A stretch of DNA of 64,000 bases from Myxocyprinus asiaticus. Lineage: Eukaryota; Chordata; Actinopteri; Cypriniformes; Catostomidae. The notes under the pieces were generated by a model. It searched no databases. It saw only the letters and a program-made list of their open reading frames with translations, and was not told where the DNA came from. The translations under genes and the position numbers were made by a program. The stretch is taken from the NCBI RefSeq assembly GCF_019703515.2, contig NC_059374.1, forward strand, positions 12,870,245 through 12,934,244, given 5' to 3'. Of the stretch, positions 22,735 through 33,817 are shown in pieces (position 1 is the stretch's first letter; every line of letters starts with the position of its first letter).

Positions 22735-25700
22735 TAAATTTTGTTAGCTGGAATGTTAAGTCCTTAAATCACCCTGTCAAGCACAGAAAAGTACTTCTGC
22801 ATTTAAAACAACTTAAAGTGGGGATTGCCTTTCTTCAGGAAACTCATTTATGTAAAAAAGACCATTTTAGATTGAAGTGTGAGTGGGTAGGTCAGTTATA
22901 TCACTCTAATTTTAATTATAAATCTAGAGGCACAGCAATTCTTATTGAAAAAAATATCCCATTTAAGGTTTCGATGGTCGTAGCAGACTCTATAGGTCGC
23001 AATGTCATAGTAGTTGGTAAACTTTACAACATACCAGTTGTCCTAGCTAATTTATATGCACCAAATTATGATGATAGTCTTTTTTTCACAAACATTTTTT
23101 CTATACTACCAAAACTGGACACACACTATTTGATACTATGAGGAGATATGAACTGCGTAATGTCTTCATTGTTAGATCGTAGTTCTATCAAAGCTACCAT
23201 TCCATCCAAATCAGCCGATACCATTAAATTATTTCTTGACACATATGGGATATCTGATGTCTGGCGTTTTCGCAATCATGGGTCAAGAAGCTATTCTTTT
23301 TTCTCACCTGTTCATCAAACTTATTCGCGTACAGACTATTTTTTCCTAGACAAGAATCTTCTCCCTTTAATTAGTTATTGTGAGTATCATGCTATTGTTA
23401 TTTCAGATCATGCCCCGCTATCAATGACATTATGCATACCAGTTACATATGACAGATATCGTCCCTGGTGCTTAAACACTTTGTTGCTTTCAGATGAAGC
23501 ATTTGTTAAACTTATATCGTCTAAGATAAAAACATTTCTTGAACATAACCAAACCCCGAGAATGCCTTTTTCAGTTATATGGGAAGCAATGAAAGCATAT
23601 TTGAGAGGATAAATAATATCTTACAGTTCCCACATTAGAAAAGCACAAACTGCCAGACTTGAGGAATTAGAAAATGCTATACTAAAACTAGATGCAACCC
23701 TGACCCAGAAATCATCACCTAATTTATATAAACAACGATTATCACTTCAAACAGAATATAATCTTTTTAAGTACTAAACACACTGAAAATCTGATGAACA
23801 AAACATGCTATAAAACAAATGAACATGGTGAGAAGGCAGAGAGAGTTTTGGCTCATCAACTGAGACAAAAGACGGCAGATCACACTATATCCCAAATAAA
23901 AGATAAATTAGGCCTTAGGTATACAGAACACTCACAGATCAATCATTGTTTTTATGAGTTCTATTCAGAATTATATGCTTCTGAATCCCATAAGGATAAG
24001 AAGCTGTTTTCTTCATTTTTTGATAAGATTACCATTCCTCCAATTGACAGTGAGACAGCAGTTGAACTCGAAACTCCCTTTTTGGTTGAAGAAATTAACG
24101 CCTCAGTAATGTCAATGCAAAATGGAAAATCGCCTGGCCCAGATGGGTTTCCGAGCGAGTTTTATAAAAAATTTAAGAATGAATTATCTCCACTTTTTCT
24201 TCTGGTACCCTACCTCCAACTATGCGACAAACAGTCATATCGCTTATTCTCAAGAAAAAAATATTCTCTTGACTGTGGCTCTTATCGCCCCATTTCTCTT
24301 CTTAATGTGGACAGTAAAATCCTGGCTAAAATGTTGGCTCGTAGGTTAGAAACTGTTCTGCCTTCTATAATATCCAGTGATCAAACTGGATTTATCAAAA
24401 ATCGACAATTGTTTTTTAATATACGTCGGCTCTTAAATATTCTTTATGATCCCACTCCATCTGATGTCCCTGAGGTAATACTATCACTCGATGCTGAGAA
24501 AGCTTTTGACTGGGTGGAGTGGGACTATCTGTCTGTTATGTTTTGAAGAAATTCGGGTTTGGTTCAAAATGTACTCAATGGATTAAAGTTCTTTATATAT
24601 CCCCTGTGGTGGCAGTACGTACAAATAATAACTTATCTCCCTTTTTCTCTCTACAGCATGGCACGAGACAGGGTTGTCCTTTATCACCCCTTTTATTTGC
24701 GTTAGTAATTGAACCACTGGCTGTGGCTTTACATGAGCAGATTGCCATTAGGGGAATTCACAGAAGAGGTAACGAACATAAAGTTTCTCTCTACGCAGAT
24801 GATATGCCTGTATACTTATCTCATCCACTTACAAGATTACCAGTACTGATTGGACTGTTAGATGTCTTTGGCAAAATCTCTGGATATAAAGTTAATCTAC
24901 AGAAAAGTGAACTCATGCCTATAAATCTAACATCTCATTCAACATTATCTAACTCTTTTCCATTTAAAATAAGTACAGAAAAGTTTAAATACTTGGGTAT
25001 CTGGATTACTTATAAATATAATAAACTCTATAAAGCTAACTTCTGCCCACTCATAACAATTTAAAAGAGGATCTTGACCATTGGAACCTGTTCTTATTAT
25101 CTTTAGGAGGTAGAATTAACACGGTCAAAATGAATGTGTTGCCTAGACTTTTGTTTTTGTTTAAAAATCTTCCTATTTTTTTAACAAAATCTTTCTTCAT
25201 GCATATAGACACCCTGATATCTGACTTTATCTGGAATAGGAAAATCCCTCGGATACATAAAGATTTACTACAAAGACATCGTTCTTGTGGTGGACTGTCC
25301 CTCCCTAATCTTCAGCATTACTATTGGGCTTCTAATATTAACTTTATGTTGTACTGGATCAACCCTTCTGACAACCCAGCATGGCTTTTGTTAGAAAAAG
25401 CTTCTTGTAGGCCCACATCATTACCTGCTCTACTTTGTACAAAGATACCTCTTTCTGAGTCATTGTCTAAACATTCTTTAAACCCAATTGTTAGAGCATC
25501 TTTTAAAATTTGGAACCAGTTTAGACAAGCTTTTTCCCTTACTGATCTCTCAATGCATGCCCCTATCATGAGAAATCATATGTTTACTCCCTCTATTATA
25601 GACACTGCTTTTAATTGTTGGGAAGAGAAAGGACTTGTCACATTGAAAGATCTATATAGTGATAATAGCTTTATGTTGTTTCAGCAAATAAGAGCAAAAT

Positions 25701-26494
25701 ATAAAATTCCAAATACACATTTCTTCAGATATTTGCAGATTCGCAGTTTTATGACATCTAACACTATTGACTTTCCAGCTCTACCTACTGAATCTCTACT
25801 TGATATCATTTTGAAAATCAGCCTACTCTCCAAGAATAATATAGGTCTGATATACTCTTTGATTTCCTCACAGAATTTAACATCTTTGACAAAAGCAAAG
25901 CAACAATGGGAAAGTGAACTTGATATGCAATTTTCAGAAGAAGCATGGCAAGATATTATAAATAAGATTCATTAAACCTCAATCTGTTTATGACATACAA
26001 TTATTCAATTCAAAGTAGTTCACCGCCTACACTGGACAAAAGCTAAATTAGCAAAATTTTCACCAAATATAGACTCCTTGTGTGATAGGTGTAGAGTTGA
26101 GATAGCTAATCATACACATGTGTTTTGGTCATGTCCTAAGCTTGTTAATTATTGGCAATTAATATTTGATTTTCTTTCAGGAGTTCTGCATTTATCTATT
26201 AATCCTTCCCCTATTCTTGCAATATTCGGTTTAACAACAGAACTCTGTTTAGATAATAACGCTAAAAATATGATTGCTTTCTCGACTTTATTAGCTAGAC
26301 GTCTTATATTGCTTAAGTGGAAGGACAGATCTTCACCTACTTTTAGTCATTGGATCAGGGATCTTATTCATCATCTTGTACTAGAGAAGATTCGATACTC
26401 CACTAAAGGCTGTAGTCAAACTTTTTTCATTATTTGGCAGCCAGTGCTGACTTACATACAGCAAATGGATCCAAATGTAATTTTTCCTCTGTGA
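22735..26494 (+). pseudogene. LINE L1-1 ORF2 (endonuclease and reverse transcriptase), broken
   Basis: The relic opens with an APE-type endonuclease: NFVSWNVKSLNHPVKHRKV, then GIAFLQETHLCKKDH. GDMNC near 23146 follows a TGA stop, and SDHAPL lies near 23404. Reverse transcriptase blocks follow: NGKSPGPDGFPSEFYKKF, YRPISLLNVDSKILAKMLA, ISSDQTGFIKNRQ, QGCPLSPLLFALVIEPLA and LYADDM (catalytic pair intact). The C-terminal part keeps a CX2C...H...C finger (CDRCRVEIANHTHVFWSC near 26080). Stops occur at about 23141, 23610 and 23775, and frameshifts near 24215, 24530, 25060 and 25975. It could not make a working protein. Confidence 0.9.
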
Positions 26495-26735
26495 ATAATT
26501 TTTTTTATCTCTTTCTTTCCCTCCTTATTTTTCTTATATCTGACCCTGTGAGGCCATGATAATATGGTACAGAAAAGCCTGTAAGATAATATGTAATGAT
26601 GCAGTGGGGATGGGGAGCTCTGTTGGAACAAGAGAATTGATTTCATCTTAATCTGTTTTTGAAATTGCTGTTATATTATACTATGTAAAATATTAATAAA
26701 AAGACTTTGAATAAAAAAAAGAAATGGCTTTGCGT

Positions 26736-27270
26736 AGTAACGTGAGTCTGATAAATCATTTGTTCTATTTAATAATTTGCAGAGTTGGGGAAGGTACTTT
26801 TAAAAGTGTACTTGCATTATTGATATTTCTGGATGAGAGTGGCAGAGCACGTGTGGTGATCTCTTCCACTCACACACATACAGCGAGCGCGCGGGCGAGA
26901 AAGAAAGTATTTTGAAAGAGTGTGCGCTGCTGCTCTCAGCCAGAATAATCACACATAAGGACATATATGCGTGAAAACTGATGTGCAGTATCAAATACAC
27001 AGAATGTATGATAATGCTAACTGTAGAGAGTCTTCATCATTATGAAGACAAAGCCAAATCCCAGACATTTAGAGGCAATTTTGAAATACTGGCCGGACGC
27101 TTTTTTCAGGTCTGAAAAAGAGGAAGACCAAAAGTCCAGAGTCCAAAAGGCTCGAGTCCGAGTTAAGTCCGAGTAAAAATGCATCCAAGCCGTGACAAGT
27201 CCAAGTCCATTAAAATTGGACTCGTGACTCAGACTCCAGTCCGAGTCCGAACTTGAGTACCCCAACTCTA
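26736..27270. repeat. Right part of hAT element B
   Basis: This resumes hAT B after the L1 target duplication. A word GCAGAGTTGGGGAAGGTAC near 26779 resembles yet another transposon terminus but has no partner here. The GAGTCCGAGT-rich subterminal zone runs from about 27130 to the end. Confidence 0.6.
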
Positions 27271-27436
27271 GCTCACAGTCAAACAAAAATAAATGGAGAA
27301 TAGGGAGTTCCTGTGCTGACACAAGGCCTGCAGCCCATCATGTCATTCAAGCTCTACTTTCAAAAAGCCTTCAAATATTTAAACAAACAGATATTTTTTT
27401 TTATACACCACAGAAACACCAGACTAATTACACTCC

Positions 27437-27640
27437 CTGTGTCTCAATCAGCTCCCTAGCTCGCTATGTCATGAATCAGTATATCATGAACATGAAATCA
27501 GGCACTGGTAAGGGTACTGATCCACTGAACATTGGGACACTTATGACTGGAACAATTTTGCGAATGAGACAGCCCTAAAAATGGCCGACTCACTGATCAG
27601 TGCCCTGACTACTGAACTAGGGAGCTGATTGAGACGCACC
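27437..27640. mobile_element. About 200-bp foldback MITE (GTCTCAATCAGCTCCCTAG ends)
   Basis: The left end TGTCTCAATCAGCTCCCTAG is repeated inverted at the right as CTAGGGAGCTGATTGAGACG. The ends are about 190 bp apart. Inner parts also pair (GATCCACTGAACATTGGGACACTTATGACTG on one side). No clear target duplication could be fixed. Confidence 0.7.
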
Positions 27641-28540
27641 CACTGTGAATTCAACAGCAGGTTGAAATTTCTTCTTCAGTCTGTGCTTAACGAAAATCAA
27701 ACCACTGCCCTCAGTGGCTGGAGCTGGTAGCATTGTTGACCAGTTTCCGGGTTAAATGTCCTAAGAGTGGCGCCAAAAGCGAGTTGTATTTTAAGTGAAT
27801 TATGTATACAGTCAACAGGAATGCATATTTTATTAACCCTACAACGTAACCCAAACCCCATCCCTAAACCAAACCATCAGTGGAGTAAAAATGTTTTGGA
27901 GGTTGTTCGCGCAACATCCGATCAGTAGCGGAGGGAAATGTGTTCACACTTTAATTGATGCAAAAATTTCTGATGGGGAATGGCGCTTGTCAGTATTTTG
28001 ACTGAACGGGATTCATTTCAGGGTACATGAACTTTCTGAAGCAACATGTTGATTTCCAGTGTGATCATGTAGGTAAAAACTTGTTTACAGCAATGGACTT
28101 ACACTGCAAATCTATAGGGCAAGGCATTCTGGCAGGTTTAAAAGAAATGTGCAGCCCAGATTCCTTTAACAGCTAAAATGATCACAGTATTCTTGAGTAG
28201 CTTATATCAAGCGAATTAATTTTCTAGCATTGAGCTAAAGTTCAAACCTGTGGGTGTCTTCAGACTACTTTAAATAATTTATAGAGAGATCTACTAATAT
28301 ATAAATAACTCTTATTGATAAACCTGTCTGGCTCAAACATGAGAATGTGATCAAACCACTGCACTGGTGATCAAATTCTCGTCATTGCAAACAAGGTCAT
28401 GTTTCATTGATTTCATATTAAATGTTCTGATATGTTATACTCTTGTCACTTTATCCACAAAATCTGGACTACATTTAGGCGTAATGGGCTATTACAGTTT
28501 TAGATACAAATCAGAGATGATATTCAAGTTTGACTATCTC
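27641..28540. other. Unassigned DNA with repeat-like fragments
   Basis: CGTAACCCAAACCCCATCCCTAAACC near 27845 and GGAATGGCGCTTGTCAGTATTTTGACTGAACGGG near 27978 look like pieces of dispersed repeats, but no paired ends are visible. No coding signal. Confidence 0.35.
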
Positions 28541-28544
28541 TTAA

Positions 28545-29051
28545 AGGGGACATGACATGAGGAATAACATTTTCCTTGATTTTTTGACTATAAGGGGTCA
28601 TTGTTTGTACTATAAAAACATACTGTAAGTTTCAGAACTCAAAACTTCCTCCTCACTGCAAAAAGAGCATTTGTTGAAACCAAGCTGCCAAAACAACTCG
28701 TTCTCTACTTCCTCCACATTGTGATGTCGCACTGTGGTAGACATTTGCATCTGACTCCCTCCACAACAACACAACATCTTTAATCACTCCTGAAGCCCGC
28801 CCAGCAGCCAGAAGCAGTGAGAAGGCAAAGAGAGAGCATGTCAGTCAAGAGCTGAGAGCCAATCATAAGAGTGGGTGTTTACTGTCAAGTCTTAAAGAAG
28901 AAGCACCAAAACCCGAGCATTTCTGACAGAGGGTCAGAAAGAGGGTGGAAAACAAATATATGACTGTTTTGTATGCAAAAAACTTTACTAATATTATAAG
29001 TGAACATTAAGAAACATATTAAAATAATAAAAAAGGCATGTCATGACCCCT
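28545..29051. mobile_element. TTAA-flanked MITE 1 (507 bp)
   Basis: Termini AGGGGACATGACATGAGG and GGCATGTCATGACCCCT are inverted repeats. Each end is flanked by TTAA (28541-28544 and 29052-29055), the target duplication of piggyBac-like and some Kolobok elements. There is no transposase. The middle contains CGCCCAGCAGCCAGAAGCAG and stays GC-balanced. Confidence 0.75.
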
Positions 29052-29055
29052 TTAA

Positions 29056-29590
29056 TGTCAAAGCTCAATCAATGGCTAAACTAAACTAACAAATCAAGTT
29101 CTTAGGCTATGAGGAGATATGACATTTTCACATAACAGAATGGAATTGTGGGGAGCATATAAACCAAGGGCAATTAATGCATCATCACATTAAAAAACTT
29201 TAACTCAAATATGACTCAGTATATTTTGACTGTTCCAAACAAATCAACCATTCAGTACAAGTTACTCAGCACCATTCAAAGAGTACACAGTGAGCAGTTC
29301 ATCATTGTTTGAATCATAAAACATGTAACAATGAATCACTTTATGTTATTCAGGCCGACAATAAAGAAAGTATCACAGGGGATGTCAGACAGACAGATAA
29401 ATCTATAGTTGAGAAAAATCCTTAAACCCTAAACAGGAAAGTGAAAGATTAGGATAATATCTGTCTGTTCATATGAACAATTCACTCATGATTTTTCCCA
29501 ATGACTCATCTGGCTGAAAAAATTAATATATAAAAAGTATTTTAGCCTGAAGGACGTGTTGTACCACAAAGTAGGAAGGGCTTGGTTTTA
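29056..29590. other. Unassigned AT-rich DNA
   Basis: No gene or paired repeat ends are recognised. Confidence 0.35.
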
Positions 29591-29604
29591 TGATCCCTAA
29601 CAAA

Positions 29605-29730
29605 AAGTGCTGTGGTGGTACCATGGTACAGTGATGGGTTTCAAATGGTAATACCATGGTACTTTGGTATATAACGTGGTACTGAATGATTACCATATTC
29701 ATCATGGTATTTACATGGTTCTCAAAGGTA
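29605..29730. repeat. CCATGGTA-type repeat cluster, small
   Basis: GGTACCATGGTACAG, GGTAATACCATGGTAC and CATCATGGTATTTACATGG lie within about 120 bp. These are the same words as in the large array at 32.0-34.25 kb. Confidence 0.6.
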
Positions 29731-30120
29731 CTTCAAAGTATAGGATACTTTACAAATATTTGGACATTATAAAGATAGACCACACAGGTTATTTCAAATG
29801 CAGGACAAGGAGTACCATTTAAAAATTAAGGAATCCATTTATTAATAAAAAATAATTATTATTATTCAAATATAAAAATAAATAGACTTTTAAAAAAAAA
29901 AAAATTGCATAAAATGTTCATAAAATATAACTATTAAATTGCATTTTAAATATAAAAAATAGAACTTTAAACTGCATTTTAAATGAATTATCATTTGGAC
30001 TACTTTTATAGTACTTTTTTGGTGTTTATTTATTTATTGCTTGACAGGCATGCTGTCAAGTAAATTTACTGCAGTGAGTAAATAATGACACAATCTTCAT
30101 TTTTGGGTGAAATACTCCTT
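29731..30120. other. AT-rich, A-tract-containing DNA
   Basis: Runs of A and TTTAAATAT words; GCATTTTAAAT recurs at about 29940 and 29975. No other feature. Confidence 0.35.
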
Positions 30121-31105
30121 TATAGGGATAGTTCACCCAAAAATGAAAATTCTCTAATCATTTACTCAACCTCATGCCATCCCAGATGTGACTTTTTCTT
30201 CTACTGACAAAAAACGAATATTTTTAGAAGAATATCTCCTCTCTGTAGGTCCATACAATGCAAGTGAATGGTGGCCAGAACTTTGAAGGACCAAAAAGTA
30301 CATAAAGGCAGCGTAAAAGTAATCCACACTCCAGTGGTTAAATCAGAAACTATTTAGCAGAGACAGGCCACTTCTATTCAAATGAATGGGAGAAATTGGA
30401 CTGCCCAATGGTCAACGGGTGTAGAGAGGAAGTTCCGCTTTACAGGTGAAAGAGCCAATCACCTTTTAGATACAAACATTGCCTGTCAATCAACCCAAAA
30501 ACGTGCATGCGCATTAGATATACAAGCCGGGAAAATTTTATTTTTTAGCGTAATCTGAGGTAAAGAAGCACAATTTACGAGACCAGTGTTGTCAGATTTT
30601 ACTGCTAATTTGAAATATATTCCTTGGTCGTAATCTTGACCAACTGTTTTGGAGAATTCGTCCTTTCCCCATTCAAGTAGACAGAAGCTGCACTTTCATG
30701 ACTCCATATCTTCAGAAGCAATAAGACAGATGTGGGTAAGAAAAAGACTCACTTTCACTTTTACTTTCACTTTCAAATTCTTCTTTTGTTTTTGACGATT
30801 CACATTATATGTGCACATCGCCACCTGCTGGGCAGAGAGGAGAATTTATAGTAAAAAAAGGATGTAAATATTGATCTGTTTCTCACCCACATCTATCATA
30901 TCGCTTCTGAAGATATGGATTTAACCACTGGAGTCGTTTGGATTACTTTTATGTGCTTTTTGTAACTTCAACGTTCTGGCCACAATTCACTTGCATTTTA
31001 TAGACCTACAGAGCTGAGATATTTTTTTTTTAAATCTTCATTTGCATTCAGCAGAAGAAAGAAAGTGATACACATCTGGGATTTTTAGGTGAACTATCCA
31101 TTTAA
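30121..31105. mobile_element. Hairpin MITE, copy 2 (both ends present, with an internal insert)
   Basis: The left end is TAGGGATAGTTCACCCAAAAATG and the right end is TTTTTAGGTGAACTATCCATTTA, inverted. Arms extend inward for roughly 250 bp with inverted blocks GGTCCATACAATGCAAGTGA / TCACTTGCATTTTATAGACC and ACTCCAGTGGTTAAATC / GATTTAACCACTGGAGTC. Between about 30350 and 30690 is a non-matching segment that begins ACAGGCCACTTCTATTCAAATG and ends CCCCATTCAAGTAGACAG, possibly a nested element. Transcripts through the arms could form long double-stranded RNA, which is an inference. Confidence 0.8.
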
Positions 31106-32030
31106 AAGAGCATTTACCAATTACTTTATGGTATCCATTTGCCAATGGAGTTAAAAAGCATCATCAGATTGTTGATAACATGGAAACAACCAATGAACTT
31201 TTGACTGAATTTTAAGTCTGTCTGATTTTAAGACAAGCCCTTTTGATGCACAATGGCTTTCAGCAAAGGCAAATGCTGCTAATAAATTGATAATTGATTC
31301 AATTTTTTTCAAGTGACGCTTCTAGCCTTCTAAATAGTTTCAATTTATAAAATAACTTCAAGGCATTTCTGACCACCATGACAAGGACCCTTTGATTCAT
31401 TTTTGAAATAAAGGTGAAATTAAATGGCCTAATTCTGGATGGGCACTGCAGTAAACTGTATTCTCTGTGCATTTACAAAGGGAAAACATCATTCATATTT
31501 GAAAGAACAAAGACAGACTTTTGAACAAGAGGGCAAGAGGAGTTTCTAATCAAAGATGTTTTTGGTCACACATAAAGGGCTTATCAGACTCATTATCAGT
31601 GAAACGGGAATGAGATGAATCAATGTGAACCGCAGGGAGGTGCTGTCTGTGCCAAAGCCCCATTCCTCAGATCACTGGCAGCCAGACAGCACTCATCAAC
31701 ACTCCACATTAGAAATGAAAGGGACTCAATTGGCGGATACAGCCGCGGCCCAGTGATTTAACAGCAGGGCACTGTTCGCTATCTATTTTGCTCTATTTCC
31801 ATGTCTGGTGCTTTTCACGTCTCTCGATCCCTGTTTCACTCTTGTACTGTCCCACATACTTCAATTTAACACCACGCTTAAAATCATCCAGCTATTTCAA
31901 TGTCAAGAGTTTTACTGCTGCTCTAAAATGCTCTTTAACTTTCTATAACTTACCCTACATTTGGAAATTCTGATCATGCTGTACTCTCTCCACTTACAAA
32001 AATGTACCAGGGTTTTTGGATCTATTGTAA
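31106..32030. other. Non-repetitive stretch, candidate conserved non-coding DNA
   Basis: Positions 31430-31760 have balanced composition, no repeat words and clustered short motifs such as GCTTATCAGACTCATTATCAG and GATCACTGGCAGCCAGACAG. No open frame of note. The label is a suspicion from composition and lack of repeats. Confidence 0.35.
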
Positions 32031-32430
32031 TATTGTATACTATTATTTGAAGTACATTTTATTGCCATCTAAATAACATGGCAATACCATGTTTTTACCA
32101 AGCTTTTGCCACGGTATTCTTTAAAGTACCTTTTATTTGCTCTAAAACCCATGATAATACCATGGTATTCTTTGAATTGATATTTCATTCATCTAAATCC
32201 CATGGTAACACCATGTTTTTGGGCATGTATCATGGTATTCTTTGACATACCTCTCATTAACATCTAAATACCATAGGACAATGTAAACGTTCTCGCAAGA
32301 AGGAAGCTTCACGAACAAACACACATGACCATGACCCGCTCCACAGACGTCTACCATGATTTTACCACGGTAGTCCTTAAAGTAATTTTTTTTAGCATCT
32401 AAAAAGCATAGTAATACCATAGTATTCTTT

Positions 32431-32867
32431 TTTTTTTTTTTTTTAATCCCCTTTTCTCCCAATTTGGAATGTCAAATTCCCACTACTTAGTAGGTCCTCG
32501 TGGTTGCGCGGTTACTCACCTCAATCTGGGTGGCGGAGGAGAAGTCTCAGTTGCCTCCGCTTCTGAGACCGTCAATCCACGCATCTTATCACGTGGCTCG
32601 CTGTACATGACACCGCGGAGACTCACAGCACGTGGCGGCTCATGCTACTCTCCGCAATCCTCGCACAACTTTCCACATGCCCCATTGAGAGTGAGAACCC
32701 CTAATCGTGACCATGAGGAGGTTACCCCATGTGACTCTGCCCTAGCAACCGGGCCAATTTGGTTGCTTAGGAGACCTGGCTGGAGTCACTCAGCACACCC
32801 TGGATTCGAACTCGCGACTCCAGGGGTGGTAGTCAGCGTCAATACTCGCTGAGCTACCCAGGCCCAC
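32431..32867 (-). mobile_element. tRNA-derived SINE with 18-bp target duplication
   Basis: Read on the minus strand, the head starts GGGCCTGGGTAGCTCAGCG. It has an A box (TAGCTCAGCGAG, 32845-32856) and a B box (GAGTTCGAATCC, 32802-32813), 31 bp apart as in a tRNA. The body contains paired GC-rich blocks and the tail is poly(A) (T run at 32431-32444 on the plus strand). The target duplication AATACCATAGTATTCTTT lies at 32413-32430 and 32868-32885. The type resembles tRNA-derived SINEs common in cyprinid genomes. A 127-codon frame across it is fortuitous. Confidence 0.9.
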
Positions 32868-33413
32868 AATACCATAGTATTCTTTGAAATACTATTGAAT
32901 TAATCTAAATATCATGGTAATACCATGTTTTTAGGACATGTACCATGCTTTTACCATGGTATTCTTTAAAGTACCTTTTAGTTAATCTAAAAACCATGAT
33001 AATACCATAGTATTCTTTGACATACCTCTTATTAACCTGTCAATACCATGGTAATACCATGTTTTGCAGGATATGTATCATGTTTTTTCATGGTAGTCCC
33101 TGAAGTAATTTTTTATAAGCATCTAAAAAGCATAGTAATATGATGATATTCTTTAAAGTACCTTTTAGTTAATCCAAAAACCATGATAATACTAGGGTAT
33201 TCTTTGAAATAACATTCAATTCATCTAAATACCATGGTAACACCATGTTTTTTGTACATGTATCACGTTATTCTTTGACATACATTTCATTACAATCTAA
33301 ACACCATGGTAAAACCATGGTTTTTGGATATGCACCATGCTTTTACAATGGTAATCCTTAAAGTACTTTTTATTGGCATAAAAAATCATAGTAATACCAT
33401 GATATTATTTTAA

Positions 33414-33817
33414 AGGTGCACTCAGTTATATTTTTCCTCATTAAAAAAGTTTTACAATGAATTGTAATTTTGCAATATATGTAGGGAATCATGAAAATTC
33501 ACATTAAAATGAAGACTCCAGTCATATCAGTAACCTTATAAAAGCTGTTTTATTCTACATGGAGAGAGTCTGCACATGGGGGCTGCCATGTTAGAATCAC
33601 ATGACCAGCCGAATACTTCTGACTTAATCTCAGTAACCGTCCTGTTATTTGACACTTTCACTCATTGATTAAAGTAATCATAGCTGACTGTGAATACTAA
33701 ATTTCTACAATGGCATCTGAAACTGCAAAATATTGATTAAAATGATGCTGCATCCAAGCCGCTAGGTGTCAGTGTAAGTCCAAGTTGACACAAAGACAAA
33801 CGTTACTGAGTGCAACT
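33414..33817. mobile_element. TTAA-flanked MITE 2 (404 bp) inside the array
   Basis: Termini AGGTGCACTCAGTTA and TTACTGAGTGCAACT are inverted repeats with two mismatches. TTAA flanks both (33410-33413 and 33818-33821). It differs from MITE 1 at 28545-29051 in its termini and body, so two TTAA families are present. Confidence 0.75.

Larger units (their letters stand above)
21047..26719 (+). mobile_element. Full-length L1/Tx1-type LINE (L1-1) with 16-bp target duplication
   Basis: The element starts GGGGGGCACTGGTG and ends with TAATAAAAAGACTTTGAATAAAAAAAA. The 16-bp word AGAAATGGCTTTGCGT is present at 21031-21046 and again at 26720-26735, which defines a target-primed insertion into hAT element B. 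It has a 5' UTR of about 260 bp, ORF1, a TC-rich inter-ORF region, ORF2 and a short 3' UTR. The insertion is later than the hAT element. Confidence 0.9.
19926..27270. mobile_element. hAT-type DNA transposon B, split by an L1 element
   Basis: The ends are TAGTGTTGGGTTCGAGTCC at left and GAGTACCCCAACTCTA at right, an inverted pair. They are flanked by a perfect 8-bp duplication GCTCACAG at 19918-19925 and 27271-27278. The subterminal zones (19940-20075 and 27120-27255) are packed with GAGTCCGAGTC-type words on both sides. Without the L1 insertion (21047-26719) the transposon is about 1.7 kb. A short minus-strand frame at 20737-20937 has a CX2C pair but no convincing transposase domain. Confidence 0.87.

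Noticed and set aside
26775..26830. Start of a further hAT-like element (GCAGAGTTGGGGAAGG)
   Set aside because: No partner terminus or duplication; probably internal to element B.
32469..32852. 127-codon frame with arginine- and proline-rich composition
   Set aside because: It lies wholly in the tRNA-derived SINE, whose boxes and target duplication explain the sequence.
32790..32866. Functional tRNA gene
   Set aside because: A and B boxes are present, but the sequence continues into a SINE body with a poly(A) tail, and the cloverleaf stems are imperfect by eye.
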